Assembly (NCBI GenBank): GCA_036939355.1
Contig: JALLAP010000022.1
Span: 40,757-104,756 of the forward strand
Reading direction: 5' to 3'
DNA from: Thalassiosira profunda
Taxonomy: Eukaryota; Bacillariophyta; Thalassiosirophyceae; Thalassiosirales; Thalassiosiraceae
Length of the DNA: 64,000 bases
Of the stretch, positions 30,080 through 41,469 are shown piece by piece (positions within the stretch are counted from its first letter, which is position 1; the number at the start of each line of letters is the position of its first letter). The notes under the pieces are model-generated. The model worked only from the letters and a program-made list of their open reading frames with translations. It made no database searches and had not been told where the DNA came from. Position numbers and translations under genes: made by a program.

Positions 30080-33000
30080 CTACAAAATCGCCTCCAGCAA
30101 AGGACCGATTTGCTTTCGACTGGGCGCCAGATTCTTTTGCTCAAACAATAGCACGTGCCTTTTGCAATCAAAGTCCGGCGCGAGTTTCACTTCTTCTAGC
30201 TGGAGATCCACAGAATCGTATTCGAGTTTCTCCGCGAATTTGTCCAGAGAGGCGCCGCGGCGAGTGGTGACAAATGCCAGCTGCCTATGGAACGCCCCCT
30301 CTGCATCGTAGAAGGCAAACATAACACCCAAGAAAGCAACGTGATGTGATTCCATGAAGGTCGCGGTTGCCTTGCAAAAATTGTCCTTGCTCATAAAATC
30401 GAGACCCGGCATGAGTATTGTAGATACGCCGAAGGGAGAGGAGCGCTTCCCGCGAGAGCGGAATTCCTTGTAGTCATATGCAAGCGCCCTTCCCACCGGC
30501 AACGACTCCCAAAAGTGAGAGTCGTATTTTGCGCGTTGCAATTTGTTGAACAGATCGTCTGTATCAACGGGTGCGGCGCCCCATTCTGTATTCGAGAGCA
30601 AATCGTCCACGGCCTCCATATCCCGTTGAGTGACCTTGCCAATGGATTCGTCCAAGTTCACGGAATCGAGCAGTATGGTACCAATCAAAATCATGCCCAA
30701 GGAAGCCGAGTAGGGCTTTTCTTGGCAGCATGTTCGCAATCTTTCAGCCACAAGCGTTGCTGTGCTTGCCACCAGTGCGCGTCCATCGTCAAAAGCGACA
30801 GTTCTTCGGTTGCCAGAGCATGTTTCCATGTATTGACCTCTGTCCTCGTGATGGTCCACAATCTCCGTGACGAGCAATTTTTTGTGGTAGCGCTCGAGCG
30901 ATTCGTTGAGGGTATTGTGATCGACCAGTGATAATGCACGGCTCGGCAGTCCAGCACTGGCATCATTTGCCCGAATTGCTTTCAAGTCGTCCAGAAAGAG
31001 CAGCTTGTTGGAGGGGTCATCAATACCAGCCAACTGCAGAAGGAGATTGACCTCGGGCCGTTCGCGCTCAAAGATATCTTTTGGTATTGAAACAATCGGC
31101 ATCATTTCATCACCGTTGTGTGATTCGATGTAAGCGAGTGCAATGGCGCTGATGATCGAATCTGCATCCCCAGCATCGTTGCCAATGACTAGATGACTGG
31201 AGGGATTGGCTCTGCGCTCGATGAGGAAGGCGTCAAGGCTCTGGAAATTGAGCGGAGATGCATCTAAAACCTCAATCAAGAATTGCATCTCGGATGCTAA
31301 CTCCGCTTCTGCAGCCCACGTCCCGAAATAGCCCCACCTTGCTTCCACTGTCACCCGCAGTCTGGCTCGTTCTTCTGGGTATTCGTTCCATTCCACGTAG
31401 GCCGAATGGGCGACGAAGTCATCATTCAGATCCCCGAGGAGTTTTCGGGCTCGTCTGAGTTTCGCCAGTGCTTCCTCGATGCGTCCTTTTATTGCCTCGT
31501 CCACTGTGGCGTTCCTCGCACCTCCATCAGCGCCCTTTTCGATCTCAGGAACCAACGCCGTGCCCACAAGGAGCAATTCTCCAAACAGTACCACTTCGTC
31601 GAGAAAGCTTCTCAGCTCTTTCCTCAGGTTGTGGTACACTTCATGAACGCCGCTGCTCACGGCGGCGGTCGTATCAGCATCGTCCAATCCAATAAGGACA
31701 TGCTCGTATGTCAGCGCCTCCTCCAAATACAGCCCGGCCCGTTTCAACTGGGAGATGCCCAATCGACCTAGTACAGTGGTGGCGCCATCGCGGTTGCCGT
31801 CTGGCAGTTCTAGACTAGTGATATTGCCCCAGAACAAGTGGGAGGAATGTGAATGGTCATGTCGACAGCGCACATTCCTCGACGAGGTTGGGTGCTTCTT
31901 CTTGCATGGCAAGGAGAGATACAGGCTAATGTGCTGTCGATTCTCCTCGACAAACGATTGGAAATCATCGTACCACTGCCACACTTGGAGCTGGTAGTCC
32001 GCCAGCTGGTCAGAATTGTACTTGATGTGGGCATGGTCAAGATCCTGGTATTCGCCAATCAGGCGGTATCCCATGGCAAGGTGGTGGCGCAGGACCTTCC
32101 ACAAGTCGTCGAACTCGGTGTCCTTTTCGCCGTGGGTCCTGGTACTCTCCAACATCTCACGCTTCTTGCTCGCCTTCGAGTGCCGGCCCGCATCATCCGA
32201 CTCCATCATCAGCTGGAACCTTTGTATGCTCCCCCACGAGACGTGTCTCCCGCCCGCCGATCCCCAGTAGTCGTCCAGAGAGGAATGCTTGGCATACACC
32301 GGGCTGAACACGTCAAAGAGATCTCTCGTCTTGAGCATCGTCTTGCGCAGCAGGTACACATCGCCGGGCATCACGGACGTTGTGGATATGTCCGTCCCAT
32401 TGGCTCTCGCTGGCACAATGGTGGACGCGCAGAGGTCAACCGTCATTTGAAAGTAAGGAGGGATGAGTGCCGCCGCGAGATCGGCGAACGACATGCTGGC
32501 CGAGAGGACAGGGGTTGCAAAAGTTTCATGACTCTCTCTGTCCGCGGTGCCATTCTCAAATCCCCCACTCTGAGACTCTCCCTCCCCTCCGTAAAAGTGG
32601 CGGTGCCGATAAAACGCCGGCGGATAGGCGGACGTATCGTACGCCTCTTCCGACCACGGATCCAAGTAGGCATCGTCGTCTACATTCGATAGGTGCTCTT
32701 CATCTCGATCCGAGCTCTGCTGCCGCTGCTGCAATAATGGCATCCACACCACCGCCGAGAGCGAAATTGCAAAGACGGCTGTCAAGAGCAACCGCAGCCT
32801 TCTGTAATGCCTGGAGGCGCGCTGATTCCGTTCGAGCGAAGCCGGGGATTCATCCTCCGACGACGACGGAGAAGACGTGATGTACCCCTCGTACTCTATT
32901 GAATATTCCTGCACGCTCCCATAGTTGCTGTGGACGAAGTCCCTATCGGCGCGGTTGCTCGGCGGCCAACTGGTGTCGTCTTCCGGAGGCCACACTATCT

Positions 33001-33343
33001 GATGCTCATTTTGTTGCAATTGGTTGTACACGCCTGATGATGATGACGACGACGAGGCTGAGTTGTGGCCGGCCCGTGCGGCCGCAGCCCCGATCAGCGT
33101 CCCGCTTGCAGGCGAGGCAGTGAGGGGACTGTCGTGGTCATCTTCGTGGATCACAGGGAGCAAAGGAGACGACGATCTCCGTCGCATGGACCTCCGCCGT
33201 GACGGCTGGGGAGACTGCATTATTTGTGGTGGAGTGCGTTGTCCCCCGCCGCCGCGGAGTACAGCAGGCTGTTCGTCGCCGCCTTCTCCCTCCCGCTGCT
33301 GCCGCCGTATTATGAGGAGAGGGAGGACTCCGCCATGGTCCAT
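30080..33343 (-). CDS. Membrane-anchored DHH/DHHA2 phosphoesterase (exopolyphosphatase PPX1/Prune type)
   Basis: Single exon, 1087 residues, far longer than typical PPX1 (about 400). Residues 1-180 are disordered, with runs of Ser and acidic residues. One transmembrane segment lies at about 181-205 (LLLTAVFAISLSAVVWMPLL), suggesting a type II topology with the bulk in a lumen or vacuole. Residues about 290-690 are helical with no recognised family; the stretch YHNLRKELRSFL (about 565) resembles helix 1 of CHAD domains. The C-terminal 380 residues carry DHH-family motifs: VIGNDAGDADSI (about 719), LFLDD, SLVDHN, and VDHHED (about 828), then a DHHA2 part with SVNLDE and FMSKDNF. These Asp/His residues bind the metal ions that hydrolyse polyphosphate or short phosphoanhydrides. 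Substrate and compartment are inference. Confidence 0.85.
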   Translation of the reverse strand: MDHGGVLPLLIIRRQQREGEGGDEQPAVLRGGGGQRTPPQIMQSPQPSRRRSMRRRSSSPLLPVIHEDDHDSPLTASPASGTLIGAAAARAGHNSASSSSSSSGVYNQLQQNEHQIVWPPEDDTSWPPSNRADRDFVHSNYGSVQEYSIEYEGYITSSPSSSEDESPASLERNQRASRHYRRLRLLLTAVFAISLSAVVWMPLLQQRQQSSDRDEEHLSNVDDDAYLDPWSEEAYDTSAYPPAFYRHRHFYGGEGESQSGGFENGTADRESHETFATPVLSASMSFADLAAALIPPYFQMTVDLCASTIVPARANGTDISTTSVMPGDVYLLRKTMLKTRDLFDVFSPVYAKHSSLDDYWGSAGGRHVSWGSIQRFQLMMESDDAGRHSKASKKREMLESTRTHGEKDTEFDDLWKVLRHHLAMGYRLIGEYQDLDHAHIKYNSDQLADYQLQVWQWYDDFQSFVEENRQHISLYLSLPCKKKHPTSSRNVRCRHDHSHSSHLFWGNITSLELPDGNRDGATTVLGRLGISQLKRAGLYLEEALTYEHVLIGLDDADTTAAVSSGVHEVYHNLRKELRSFLDEVVLFGELLLVGTALVPEIEKGADGGARNATVDEAIKGRIEEALAKLRRARKLLGDLNDDFVAHSAYVEWNEYPEERARLRVTVEARWGYFGTWAAEAELASEMQFLIEVLDASPLNFQSLDAFLIERRANPSSHLVIGNDAGDADSIISAIALAYIESHNGDEMMPIVSIPKDIFERERPEVNLLLQLAGIDDPSNKLLFLDDLKAIRANDASAGLPSRALSLVDHNTLNESLERYHKKLLVTEIVDHHEDRGQYMETCSGNRRTVAFDDGRALVASTATLVAERLRTCCQEKPYSASLGMILIGTILLDSVNLDESIGKVTQRDMEAVDDLLSNTEWGAAPVDTDDLFNKLQRAKYDSHFWESLPVGRALAYDYKEFRSRGKRSSPFGVSTILMPGLDFMSKDNFCKATATFMESHHVAFLGVMFAFYDAEGAFHRQLAFVTTRRGASLDKFAEKLEYDSVDLQLEEVKLAPDFDCKRHVLLFEQKNLAPSRKQIGPLLEAIL

Positions 33344-33571
33344 GGTTCATGTTGTTTGGTGCACATACATGCGAGCTTTTGAGCTTCGCTTCTCGGAGTC
33401 GGGAGTCGCGCAGGGTCGTTAATCTCACGACCTTTGTGTTGCAAGGAGGGGTGAGTCGCAAGGGAATGAAAGTGCAAAAGCATTGTGATTGTTCAGACTT
33501 CAGACTCTTTCTCTTCGCTTGGAGGCATGCATTGCATTGCACTCAAAGAACTGAATGCTTTATGATACAGC

Positions 33572-35743
33572 TTACAATTCCTCCTTCATTCCAACGTTGC
33601 TGTTCTTCTGCCCATTCTTCTTGCCGTCCTCCTGTTGCGCTTTGGCCACCTCCGCCTTTATTCTCGTCATAAACCGGTCGTATCTCTTTTTGGCTTCTGC
33701 ATTCTTCCCACCGTCCAGGACCACCTGCCAGTACTTGTTCCAGTTGTTTATTGCCTGTCCCATCGTGAAAGGGCACATCAACGAATCCACCATCTCCTCC
33801 TCAAACTCTTTGTACCTCGCCTGCTGGAAGAAGACGTGGGCGTATTGCTGGTGGACGTCGCAGTATCCCGGATCGATTGACTCGGCCGTTCGTATGAGAT
33901 CTCTGCAGCGGAACAAATGTGTGAGCGACGACGAGGCATAGAACAATCAAAGCAATCAAACAACGCACAGTGATCTCTCCAAATCCAACTCGTGAGGGAC
34001 CAGCCCGGAATACAGCTTGCTCATTTCCAGGTTGGACTTGATGCTGCGCGGACACGCCTCCAGGCTGCTCTCGAACATTGGGATTGCGTCCATCCATTGC
34101 GAAGCTCGCCGATGCGTGCGCTTGGCAAAGCTGAATAGAATCAGAAGGAACGGGGCAACGGCCCTGAGAAGCTTGGAGTATTGTCGTTTGGTCGAGATAG
34201 CGCTTCCATCTGAATCAGCCACAGCCTTTCCATTGCCCATTATAAAAAATGCCAAGAGCCGCCCACCAAAGATGCACGTCCCAAAGGAACTCGCCACTGC
34301 AATACGATCGGCAACGAAGGTGCCCACTTTCAGTATGCCAGATATCGGAAAGAGCGTGGCCATCCACGAGTAGAACACGAGCAAGAAAAGCATTCGTTGC
34401 ACCCGGTCCTCCCGTTGGCAGCTACTTTGCAAAGAGCCTTTTCCATCCCGGGTCATCTTCCATCCAGACCACGACCAGGCGAACACTCCTCCAAAGGCAA
34501 TTGCGATCAGCAACGGTAGCAGCAGCCTGCGATCTCGAAACGTCTCAATCTCCGGTATGCAATCGAATCCATACTCGTGGCTGAAGCCCACAATCTCGAC
34601 ACCGACCGCTTTCATGATGTGCAGGCTCAGCACATACGAATAATTCATCGCCCGCCTCAGCAAAGTCCACTCGTCGTTCTCCAGTTTGTTGTAGAATGGG
34701 TTTTCGGCGGGGCGGAGGAGCCCCTTGGGTATCGATAAGCTGTCGTTGTGGTGCCGGTACAGCAAGTAGGACGTTGATATCAGGACGAGGAGGATGTACC
34801 TCGGAAGAAGTGCAACGAACGTCTTGGCGATGGGAGGTTCGGTTGTCGATTGTGACGGTGTTTCGCCTGCGCCACCTCTCTTTTCTGTTCTCTCCATCGA
34901 TGATTCGCCATATCTTATTGCTGTCATGGTCAATACAATGGCCGGAAACTGAAAGATGGCCGTCTCGGCCGTCAGCAATCCCAACGCGGCGAGAACCGCC
35001 ACCGCCAGCAAGGGCACAGCAGGATCAACAATCGTCGTATTGAACAGCAACGCCAGTATGTGCGGTCGGTTGGCCACATTGGCCACTGCCTCGACGTGGA
35101 CCGGATGAAGGGCGAAGAGCAATTGCGAGATGCACTTTGTCCACAGTTGCAGATTGCTTTCTTCTTTCCCAAAGAAGAGCAGCGAAGCCACCGCCCCGAC
35201 CATCTGGACAATCGCCGCGTGCATCCCAACGTTGACGAAGCGATGCACGAACAGTTCGGATGCCAATTGCTGCCGTTCATCCTCGGCCAACGCGCCGCTC
35301 CCAAAATCGGCCCCGAAGATCCGCAAAATGCCCTCCCCCGCTCGCCCTGCCGCCATCCCCATTTGAGCCACGAGCCATCGTCCCATATCCCCGCCCTTCC
35401 CGAAGCGGAACGACCACACGGCCACCGGCCTCCACGACTTGTGCGAGCTCGAAGTCGACAAGGGACGGCCCCAATAATCGTTGTGCCACGCCTCGGTCCA
35501 GGAGGTGGTGGGCTGCGGAGTGATGTCGTGATTTTCGGTCGACAGGATGTGCAGCTCGTCCAGCTGCGGTGCGGGGCGGTAGATCAATTTCCATCGCCGT
35601 TGGTCGGTGGGACTCTCGGAGGGAGTGGGTGCCGAGGTGAGAGGGTGCAGGTAGATGACGATGGAGAGGAGGTAGATTGCAATGGAGACGAGACGGTGCA
35701 GGTTTTGCTGCTTGCCGTCGTGATGTCTTCGATTGATGGGCAT
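33572..35743 (-). CDS. TMTC-like membrane protein (transmembrane and TPR O-mannosyltransferase family)
   Basis: Exon 1 35743-33969 and exon 2 33902-33572, with a 66-nt intron (33968-33903, GTGCGT...TGCAG). The product is 701 residues. After an N-terminal hydrophobic segment the motif NDYWGRPLS followed by HKSWRPVAV matches the lumenal loop conserved in TMTC1-4, and ALHPVHVEAVANVANR matches the second family signature. Several hydrophobic helices follow. A short C-terminal helical region resembling one or two TPR units closes the protein (KSNLEMSKLYSGL; then DPGYCDVHQQYAHVFF). Animal TMTCs transfer mannose to cadherin folds in the ER. The TPR array here is much shorter than in animals, so the acceptor specificity must differ. 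It is tandem with and upstream of the phosphoesterase gene on the same strand. Confidence 0.82.
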
Positions 35744-36405
35744 TGTGGAACTGCGCCTGCTTCGTATCGATGGCGACCGTATCCACCCCTTCTAACGGCG
35801 CGTTACCGGATGCAAAGGGACGCCGGAGACGACGCACCGCCAGCTCTTGGCGGCGGTGAGGGTGCAGGTGCATGCACCGAGCTCAAATCAGAACCAGCAG
35901 CTTGCTTTGCCGTCACGAAAAATTGGGCAACTCACGTGAGTTATCACGTGAAGAAATTGCAAATCTCATCCGGCACCCAAGATGTCTCTCCAACACCCAC
36001 GTCCGATCTCCTGGGGCTGGATTGCAAAACAGCCCCCTTTCGTTTCACGATTGATTTGTCGGGCGGGGGAACTGCCCGGTCACTGCCGCTTGCCGGCCGG
36101 CCTGGCATTCACCAACTTTTCGGCCGGTTGACAAGCAACCGTCGAGGACGGAACGCAAAGAGGATGAGCCTGGCCTTGACACTCTGGTGCGATCGAGGGG
36201 CAACTCCAGCAGAAGCGAAGGCGGTCCCCCCTGCGATTGATGCACCGACGATCGGCCGGCGACGGATTGCGATAACGGCAGACCTTGAAACTAAACCAAC
36301 GCGGTCCCTCCGAGAGGTTGAGGATACCCCGACGCACGAACAACTTGCAACTTTGCAACTCCATAGGCACATAAACGAACGCCGTCGAGGCATTTAGCAT
36401 CTACC
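35744..36405. promoter_or_regulatory. Divergent promoter region with E/G-box palindrome
   Basis: These 662 bp separate the TMTC-like gene (-) and the MORN gene (+). They contain a 14-bp perfect palindrome with a CACGTG core at 35929-35942 and a second CACGTG at 35945-35950. An open frame crosses the whole region on the plus strand but is mainly antisense to the TMTC gene, so I do not call it. Confidence 0.45.
35929..35950. promoter_or_regulatory. Palindromic CACGTG pair
   Basis: AACTCACGTGAGTT (35929-35942) is a perfect 14-bp palindrome and is followed after two bases by another CACGTG (35945-35950). CACGTG is the classic bHLH/bZIP target. Binding here is inference from the motif and its position between divergent genes. 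Confidence 0.5.
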
Positions 36406-39400
36406 ATGCCCGACAGGATGCACTACGCGCAATACGGCCGGCCGCACCGGCGGGGGGCCACGCACGACCCCCGCGGCGCCCGCCGGAGCCGCAGCGGAAA
36501 CCGGAAGGACAACAGCAAGCCCACTAGAAAGAACGGCCGGGGCGCCGGGCCGGACGACGCCGCCGACACGGTAACCAGAAAGGACAGCCGCGAGGCCTCG
36601 CCGCGGGACATTCAGGACATGGCCAAGCTGGGCATCGCGATGGATCCGGAAGTGCTCTTGACCACCGGCCTCGACCCCGCCGAGCTCCTGGCCTCGCTGG
36701 ACAACAATTACGCCAGGAAGGGCACGTTCGAGACGTTCGAGTCGAACGTTGACGGTGAGGGGCTGTATCACGTGCCTAGGAGGAAGTCAAGCCAGGATCG
36801 AGAGAGGAGCCGCAGCCGGAGTGTGGAGGCCAAGGAAGCCCCTAGGAATGGCAGAGGGGCCGACCCGCCCACGCAGGGGGCGAGGAGCCGGGACCCTGCG
36901 AGGTTCGTCCGGAGAGGCCGGCAGTACGCCCAAACCGAGCCCGCGGGCAGCGTTCACGTTCTCGGTCAGGCGCCTGCTATCCCTAGGAGCAGCAAGAGCC
37001 CCGTCCCCAGGCCCCCTCCCAGGAGCAGCAAGAGCCCTGTTGGCAGACGCAGGGAGTACACCCAAACCGAGGCCAACGCTCGCCGCAGCCCCTCGCCGGG
37101 GGTTCAGTTGGCGTTGGACACCAGCTCCCGCTCCGCCCCACACGAACGCAGCCCCTCACCCCATTTGTTGGACGCGAGCTCCCGGTCGTCCCGCTCGGCC
37201 CACTCGCAGGACAGCAGGGCCAACGGATGGGATGGGCGGACCCGCCGCCCCGATCGGACCGGCCTCCAGGGATCACTTCGTGCCTCGCACACCAGCGCCT
37301 CGAGCAAGTTATATGGGGAGATGCAGGGGTTCGACCTCACCTCCGTAAGCGGAGACAGCAAGACTGGCAGGGGAAGGAGCATTGGAAGGAGCACGGGGAG
37401 CGATGTGAGTGGCAGAGGGAGGAGCCTCAGCCTCGGCCGCGTCCGCAGCCTGAGCGTGGGCCGGTTGCGGAGCCTCAGCGTCGGCCGCAAGCGAAGCCCC
37501 GACAACGAGCAAGGACCCAGCAACGATGCCAATGGACAGGTGGCAGTCAAGAGTGGGGCCAAGCTGAAGGACGCCAAAACTTTCCTCAAGGACAAAATGA
37601 TGCCCCTTCTTCCTGTGTTCAGCAGCAATGCTTGCAAGCGCCGCTCCCAGCCGCGGAGGATGCTCAGCCACGACGGAAGTAGTTCGAGCAGCGAGGAGTT
37701 CGGTAAGGGCGGCAAGGGCGTGGAAGGCGACGGATCTACCTTGGGATCAACTACGTACTACAGCGAGATGAGCCCCTCGGTGAGCTCCGGGTCGTATTAC
37801 AGCGAGGTGGCCTCTAGCGAGGAAGGCGGGTCCAATGTAGAGAATGCTCGCGTGGAAAGCGGCTCCGAGTTCGAGGCGGCCTCGAGCGAGGAGTGCTCGG
37901 AAGCGGAGAGTGCCAGCGAGGAAAGTGCGGAGCGGAGGGAGTCCGACTCGTTTCCGGAGGAGGAACCCGAGGGGATCGGACAGGCACCGGATGCCAAGGC
38001 CGAGGCGGTGGTGCTTTGTGCCGAATACGAGAAGGAGAAGAAGGAGGAAAGACGCGAAGAATATGTGAGTGAGGGAAGTGAGGGCAGCGAGGGCTACCAC
38101 GATGGCGAAAGGCGCGCAGCCAAAGGCGGGACCAAGCTGAAAGAGGCGACGTCGTTCCTCAAGCACAAGGTGAGGCCACTGCTCCCGGTCTTCAAGAGGC
38201 GCTCGCAGAAGCAGAGGATGCCGAGTGACGATGGCGAGGAGGAGGCGTACTGCAGCGACGACGAGGAGGGAAGCAGAGGCTACCGCGAGACAGACGAATA
38301 CTGCAGCGACGACGGCTGTTCCGTAGCGACGGAGATCGTGTCGAACGACGACGAGGACGGAGAGGAGGGGAGCTATCTATCAGGGGAGGAGGGCGACGAA
38401 GGCTCGTACGTTTCCAAAGAGGAGAGCGAGGAAGACTCCTTCACCAGCGGCCCGAGCAAGCGCAGCCGGGATTATGGTCGAGTCCTCGAGCCAGAGACTA
38501 ACCAGGAATCGTTCGCCAGCCGCGCGAGCCGCCGGAGCTCCGTCCGCAGCGGGGCCTCGAGCCGGGCGTCGACTACAGGCGAGTCCAATCGAGCGTCGAT
38601 CGCGAGCGCCGGGAGCCGGAACCGGCGGAGCTCGTGCGTCAGCAGCGCGAGCGACGCCTCCAGCGGCGACTGCACGGACGCGTCTGGCTCCGAAGACTTC
38701 TCGGTCAGCCCCAACAGCCAAGATTCCACCCAGGACCCGTCCCGAAAGAGCCAGCGGCAGCTGGTCCAGCTCTTGGAGGAGAACGAAGCCCTCCGCACTG
38801 GCTTCCAGGCCCTCCGCGCCGACTTCGAGGCGATGCTACGCAAGATGACCGCGATTGAGAACGGCGCGTCCAGCCGCAGTATGGACGCCGAGAGCGTCGC
38901 CACGGACGCGAGCTCGCGGGTGTCCCACTGCCTCCGGCGGATCGACGAGGTCAAGGCGCTGGCGGCCGAGAAGATCGAGGCGCGCTTGAAGCATGACACG
39001 TTGGAGGAGCGGAGGCTGCGCTCGAGCATGACAAAGAAGGGCGGGATGGACAGCGACATGAGCGTGTGCGTGGAACCGCTGAATAACGGGAGTTTGGAGG
39101 GATACCAGGAGTGCATCGACGAACTACTCGGTGAAAACGAGCGCCTGTGTGAGTTATGTGTTGCATTTTGCTGTTTGCGTTGGTAGTGGATGACTCACTC
39201 ACACCTGTTGCTGCATGTCATTCTCACGCAGACGACAAGATTGTGTCGCTGAATCACGAGAAGGAGGAGATCCTCCAGGAGGTGCGGACGCTGCGTGACT
39301 CTACCAAGGACTCCAAGCACGGCGAGGCCGGCGCCGACGACGCTGCCACCACCGACGGCATTGCTCCTGATCGCCTGCTGACATCGGAACGCATGGCCAA

Positions 39401-41378
39401 ATCGCACACCAAGACCATTGACGAGGTCGCCTCGCTCATCGAGGGCATCAGCAAGACTTTGTCTACGAAAGACGACGACAACGAGGAGCCAGCCGCACTC
39501 GCGAAGAAGCTTCGGGCGAGCGCGATGGGAGACGAGATCCTGGGGCTCGTATCGCGGATACTCTCGCAGAGGTCTCTGTCTGAGCAGGGGTCCTCGAATG
39601 GGAGCAAGAAGAAGGATTCGAACGGAGGCGACGAGGAGACCACGGTTGCCGAGGAAGGCGCCCCAACCGAGAAGTGTGGCGCGGACAACACCGATCTCGA
39701 GCAGTATCTCTTCGTGCACTCGGGCCAAAAGGAGGAGAACTGCAGCGTCCTCACGGCGGTGTCAGATAGCAGCGTGGACGAGGAGCCCACGCGCGTCATC
39801 GACAGCAACGGCGTGTCGTCCAACAGCCTGTTTGAGGGGATCAAGCCATCCACCAAGAATCCCGCCGGCCGCAGGAGAAGCAGCATCGCCAAGAGCGAGG
39901 ACAGCGACGAGACCCTCGAGGTCATCTACGAGTACGAGAGCGAATCTCGGGGTAGCGAGGAGGGACATGACTCCTCCTCCACCTATCAGGACTGCGACGA
40001 CGACGAGTACAGCAGCTCGGAATCATACCCAAGCGAAGACGTGGAGCGCCCTCCGCGAGGATACCACGAATTCAGCCCTCCCTCGAGCTGTCGTTCGTCG
40101 TCCAGAAGCCGACATTCTCGCTCGAGGAGCGGGTCTCGCTCGAGGAGCAGGAGAAGTCAAAGATCGAGCGCGTCCTCTACCTGTGCAACGCGTCCCGGGA
40201 AGCCGTCGTCCTACTCCCACTCCCACTGCTCGTCCCATGCCCAATCGTCGAGAAGTCGCACATCAGGCTCTTCCTCTGGGCGTCGCAGACAACCCCCCTC
40301 GCCTGTGCGCTCTCGAGCCTCCTCTAAACGTTCAGCTGGCAGAGAAAGCAGCTGCGACAGCAGAAGTGGCAGGCGGAGCAGTCGCAGTGGTAGGTCGTCC
40401 GTCCACTCGCAACACTCGTCTTATGATGAGGCGACAAAAGATCGTGTTAACGCTGCCCTCGAGGAGGCAGAGGTGATACTGCGGCTGCACGGACACATGG
40501 ATAACGTGTCCTCGGCATCTGAGAGTGAGGGAATAGGAAAGGAGCACGAGCCTGTCGAAAGCCCTGTCCAGCAACAGGTCGAAGAAGAAGCGAGTCAAGA
40601 GGAGAGAATGGCAAGCATCATCGACAGCAACCTTGTCGACTCGCCCATCTTCAACTCATCTCAGGGTTTTGGTGGGAGCGCTTGCCTGTCTGCGTCTGCT
40701 TCGTCAGACAGCGCAAGTCCAGAGCTGTCCTATGGGAGCGAATCGACGCGTGAGCGCAAGGGCATCTGTATCACCGTTGTGACCAGATCCTCTTCCTGTT
40801 GTTCCTTTCCAAGCAGCCAGACGCACACGTATGTGACATTTTTCAAGGCGAAAATGCTGAAGGGGCAGGTGGACGCCGTGCTCGAGGAGCAGTTCCAAGA
40901 GTCGAAGGAAGTGATGGAGTCGTCCATTGCCACAGACCGGCTCGACAACCGCACATCTGGCTCAGGCGCTGGTGGCAGTAGGGCAGCGAAGAGAAAGAAG
41001 TATCAGGGAGAATATAATTCAGAAGGCGAAAGGCATGGGTATGGGATCTACACAAGCAAGAATGGGAACGAGTATCGTGGCGAGTGGCAGCACGACAAGC
41101 GTGAGGGACTGGGCGTTGTGAAGATTGGGCAGGGCGACATCTTTGAAGGGCAGTTTGAGGGCAACCTCAAGAATGGGATCGGGGTGTACCACTACCAGGA
41201 CGGCGAGTGCGACGTCAGCCGCTACCGCGACGACCTGAGGGTTGGAGACAGCGTGCGGTATTCGAAGGACAGGCAGAAGGCCTTCTTACTTTCGGAGGAT
41301 TCGTCCGGGTCCCGGGCCATATCGCTGGAGGAAGCTGCAGAGGTTGCCAAGAGGATGGGGACAATTGTGGCGTATTGA
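36406..41378 (+). CDS. Giant Ser/Arg/Glu-rich protein with C-terminal MORN repeats
   Basis: Two exons, 36406-39148 and 39232-41378, with an 83-nt intron (GTGAGT...CGCAG); 1629 residues. The N-terminal third is basic and serine-rich with SR-type dipeptides, including three RSLS(L/V)GR units at about 340-365 and repeated QTE and RSSKSPV motifs. A module (GAKLKDAKTFLKDKMMPLLPVF) at about 383 recurs at about 568 (GTKLKEATSFLKHKVRPLLPVF), each followed by a basic/acidic tail. Acidic Ser/Glu tracts and a coiled coil (ENEALRTGFQALRADFEAML, about 790) follow. The last 120 residues contain MORN-type repeats (RHGYGIYTSKNGNEYRGEW, EGLGVVKIGQGDIFEGQF, NGIGVYHYQDGE). MORN repeats commonly mediate membrane or lipid association and scaffold assembly. 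I suspect a cytoskeletal or cell-cortex scaffold; that is inference. Confidence 0.78.
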
Positions 41379-41469
41379 GTGTGGATTAGTGAAGGTATCT
41401 TTGTATGAATAGCTATATGTGTTTCACAACAGTCTGCATGCATCTTTGGACTCCCGGGCAGAAACTGCG

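Noticed and set aside
35060..36397. 445-residue plus-strand open frame
   Set aside because: It is mostly antisense to exon 1 of the TMTC-like gene, which has clear family motifs. Its own composition (Arg/His/Pro-rich, no hydrophobic core) is typical of an antisense shadow in GC-rich DNA.
40750..40847. Possible second intron in the MORN gene (GTGAGC...TTCAAG)
   Set aside because: Removing it (98 nt) breaks the downstream frame, and no alternative acceptor nearby restores it. The frame is open without splicing.
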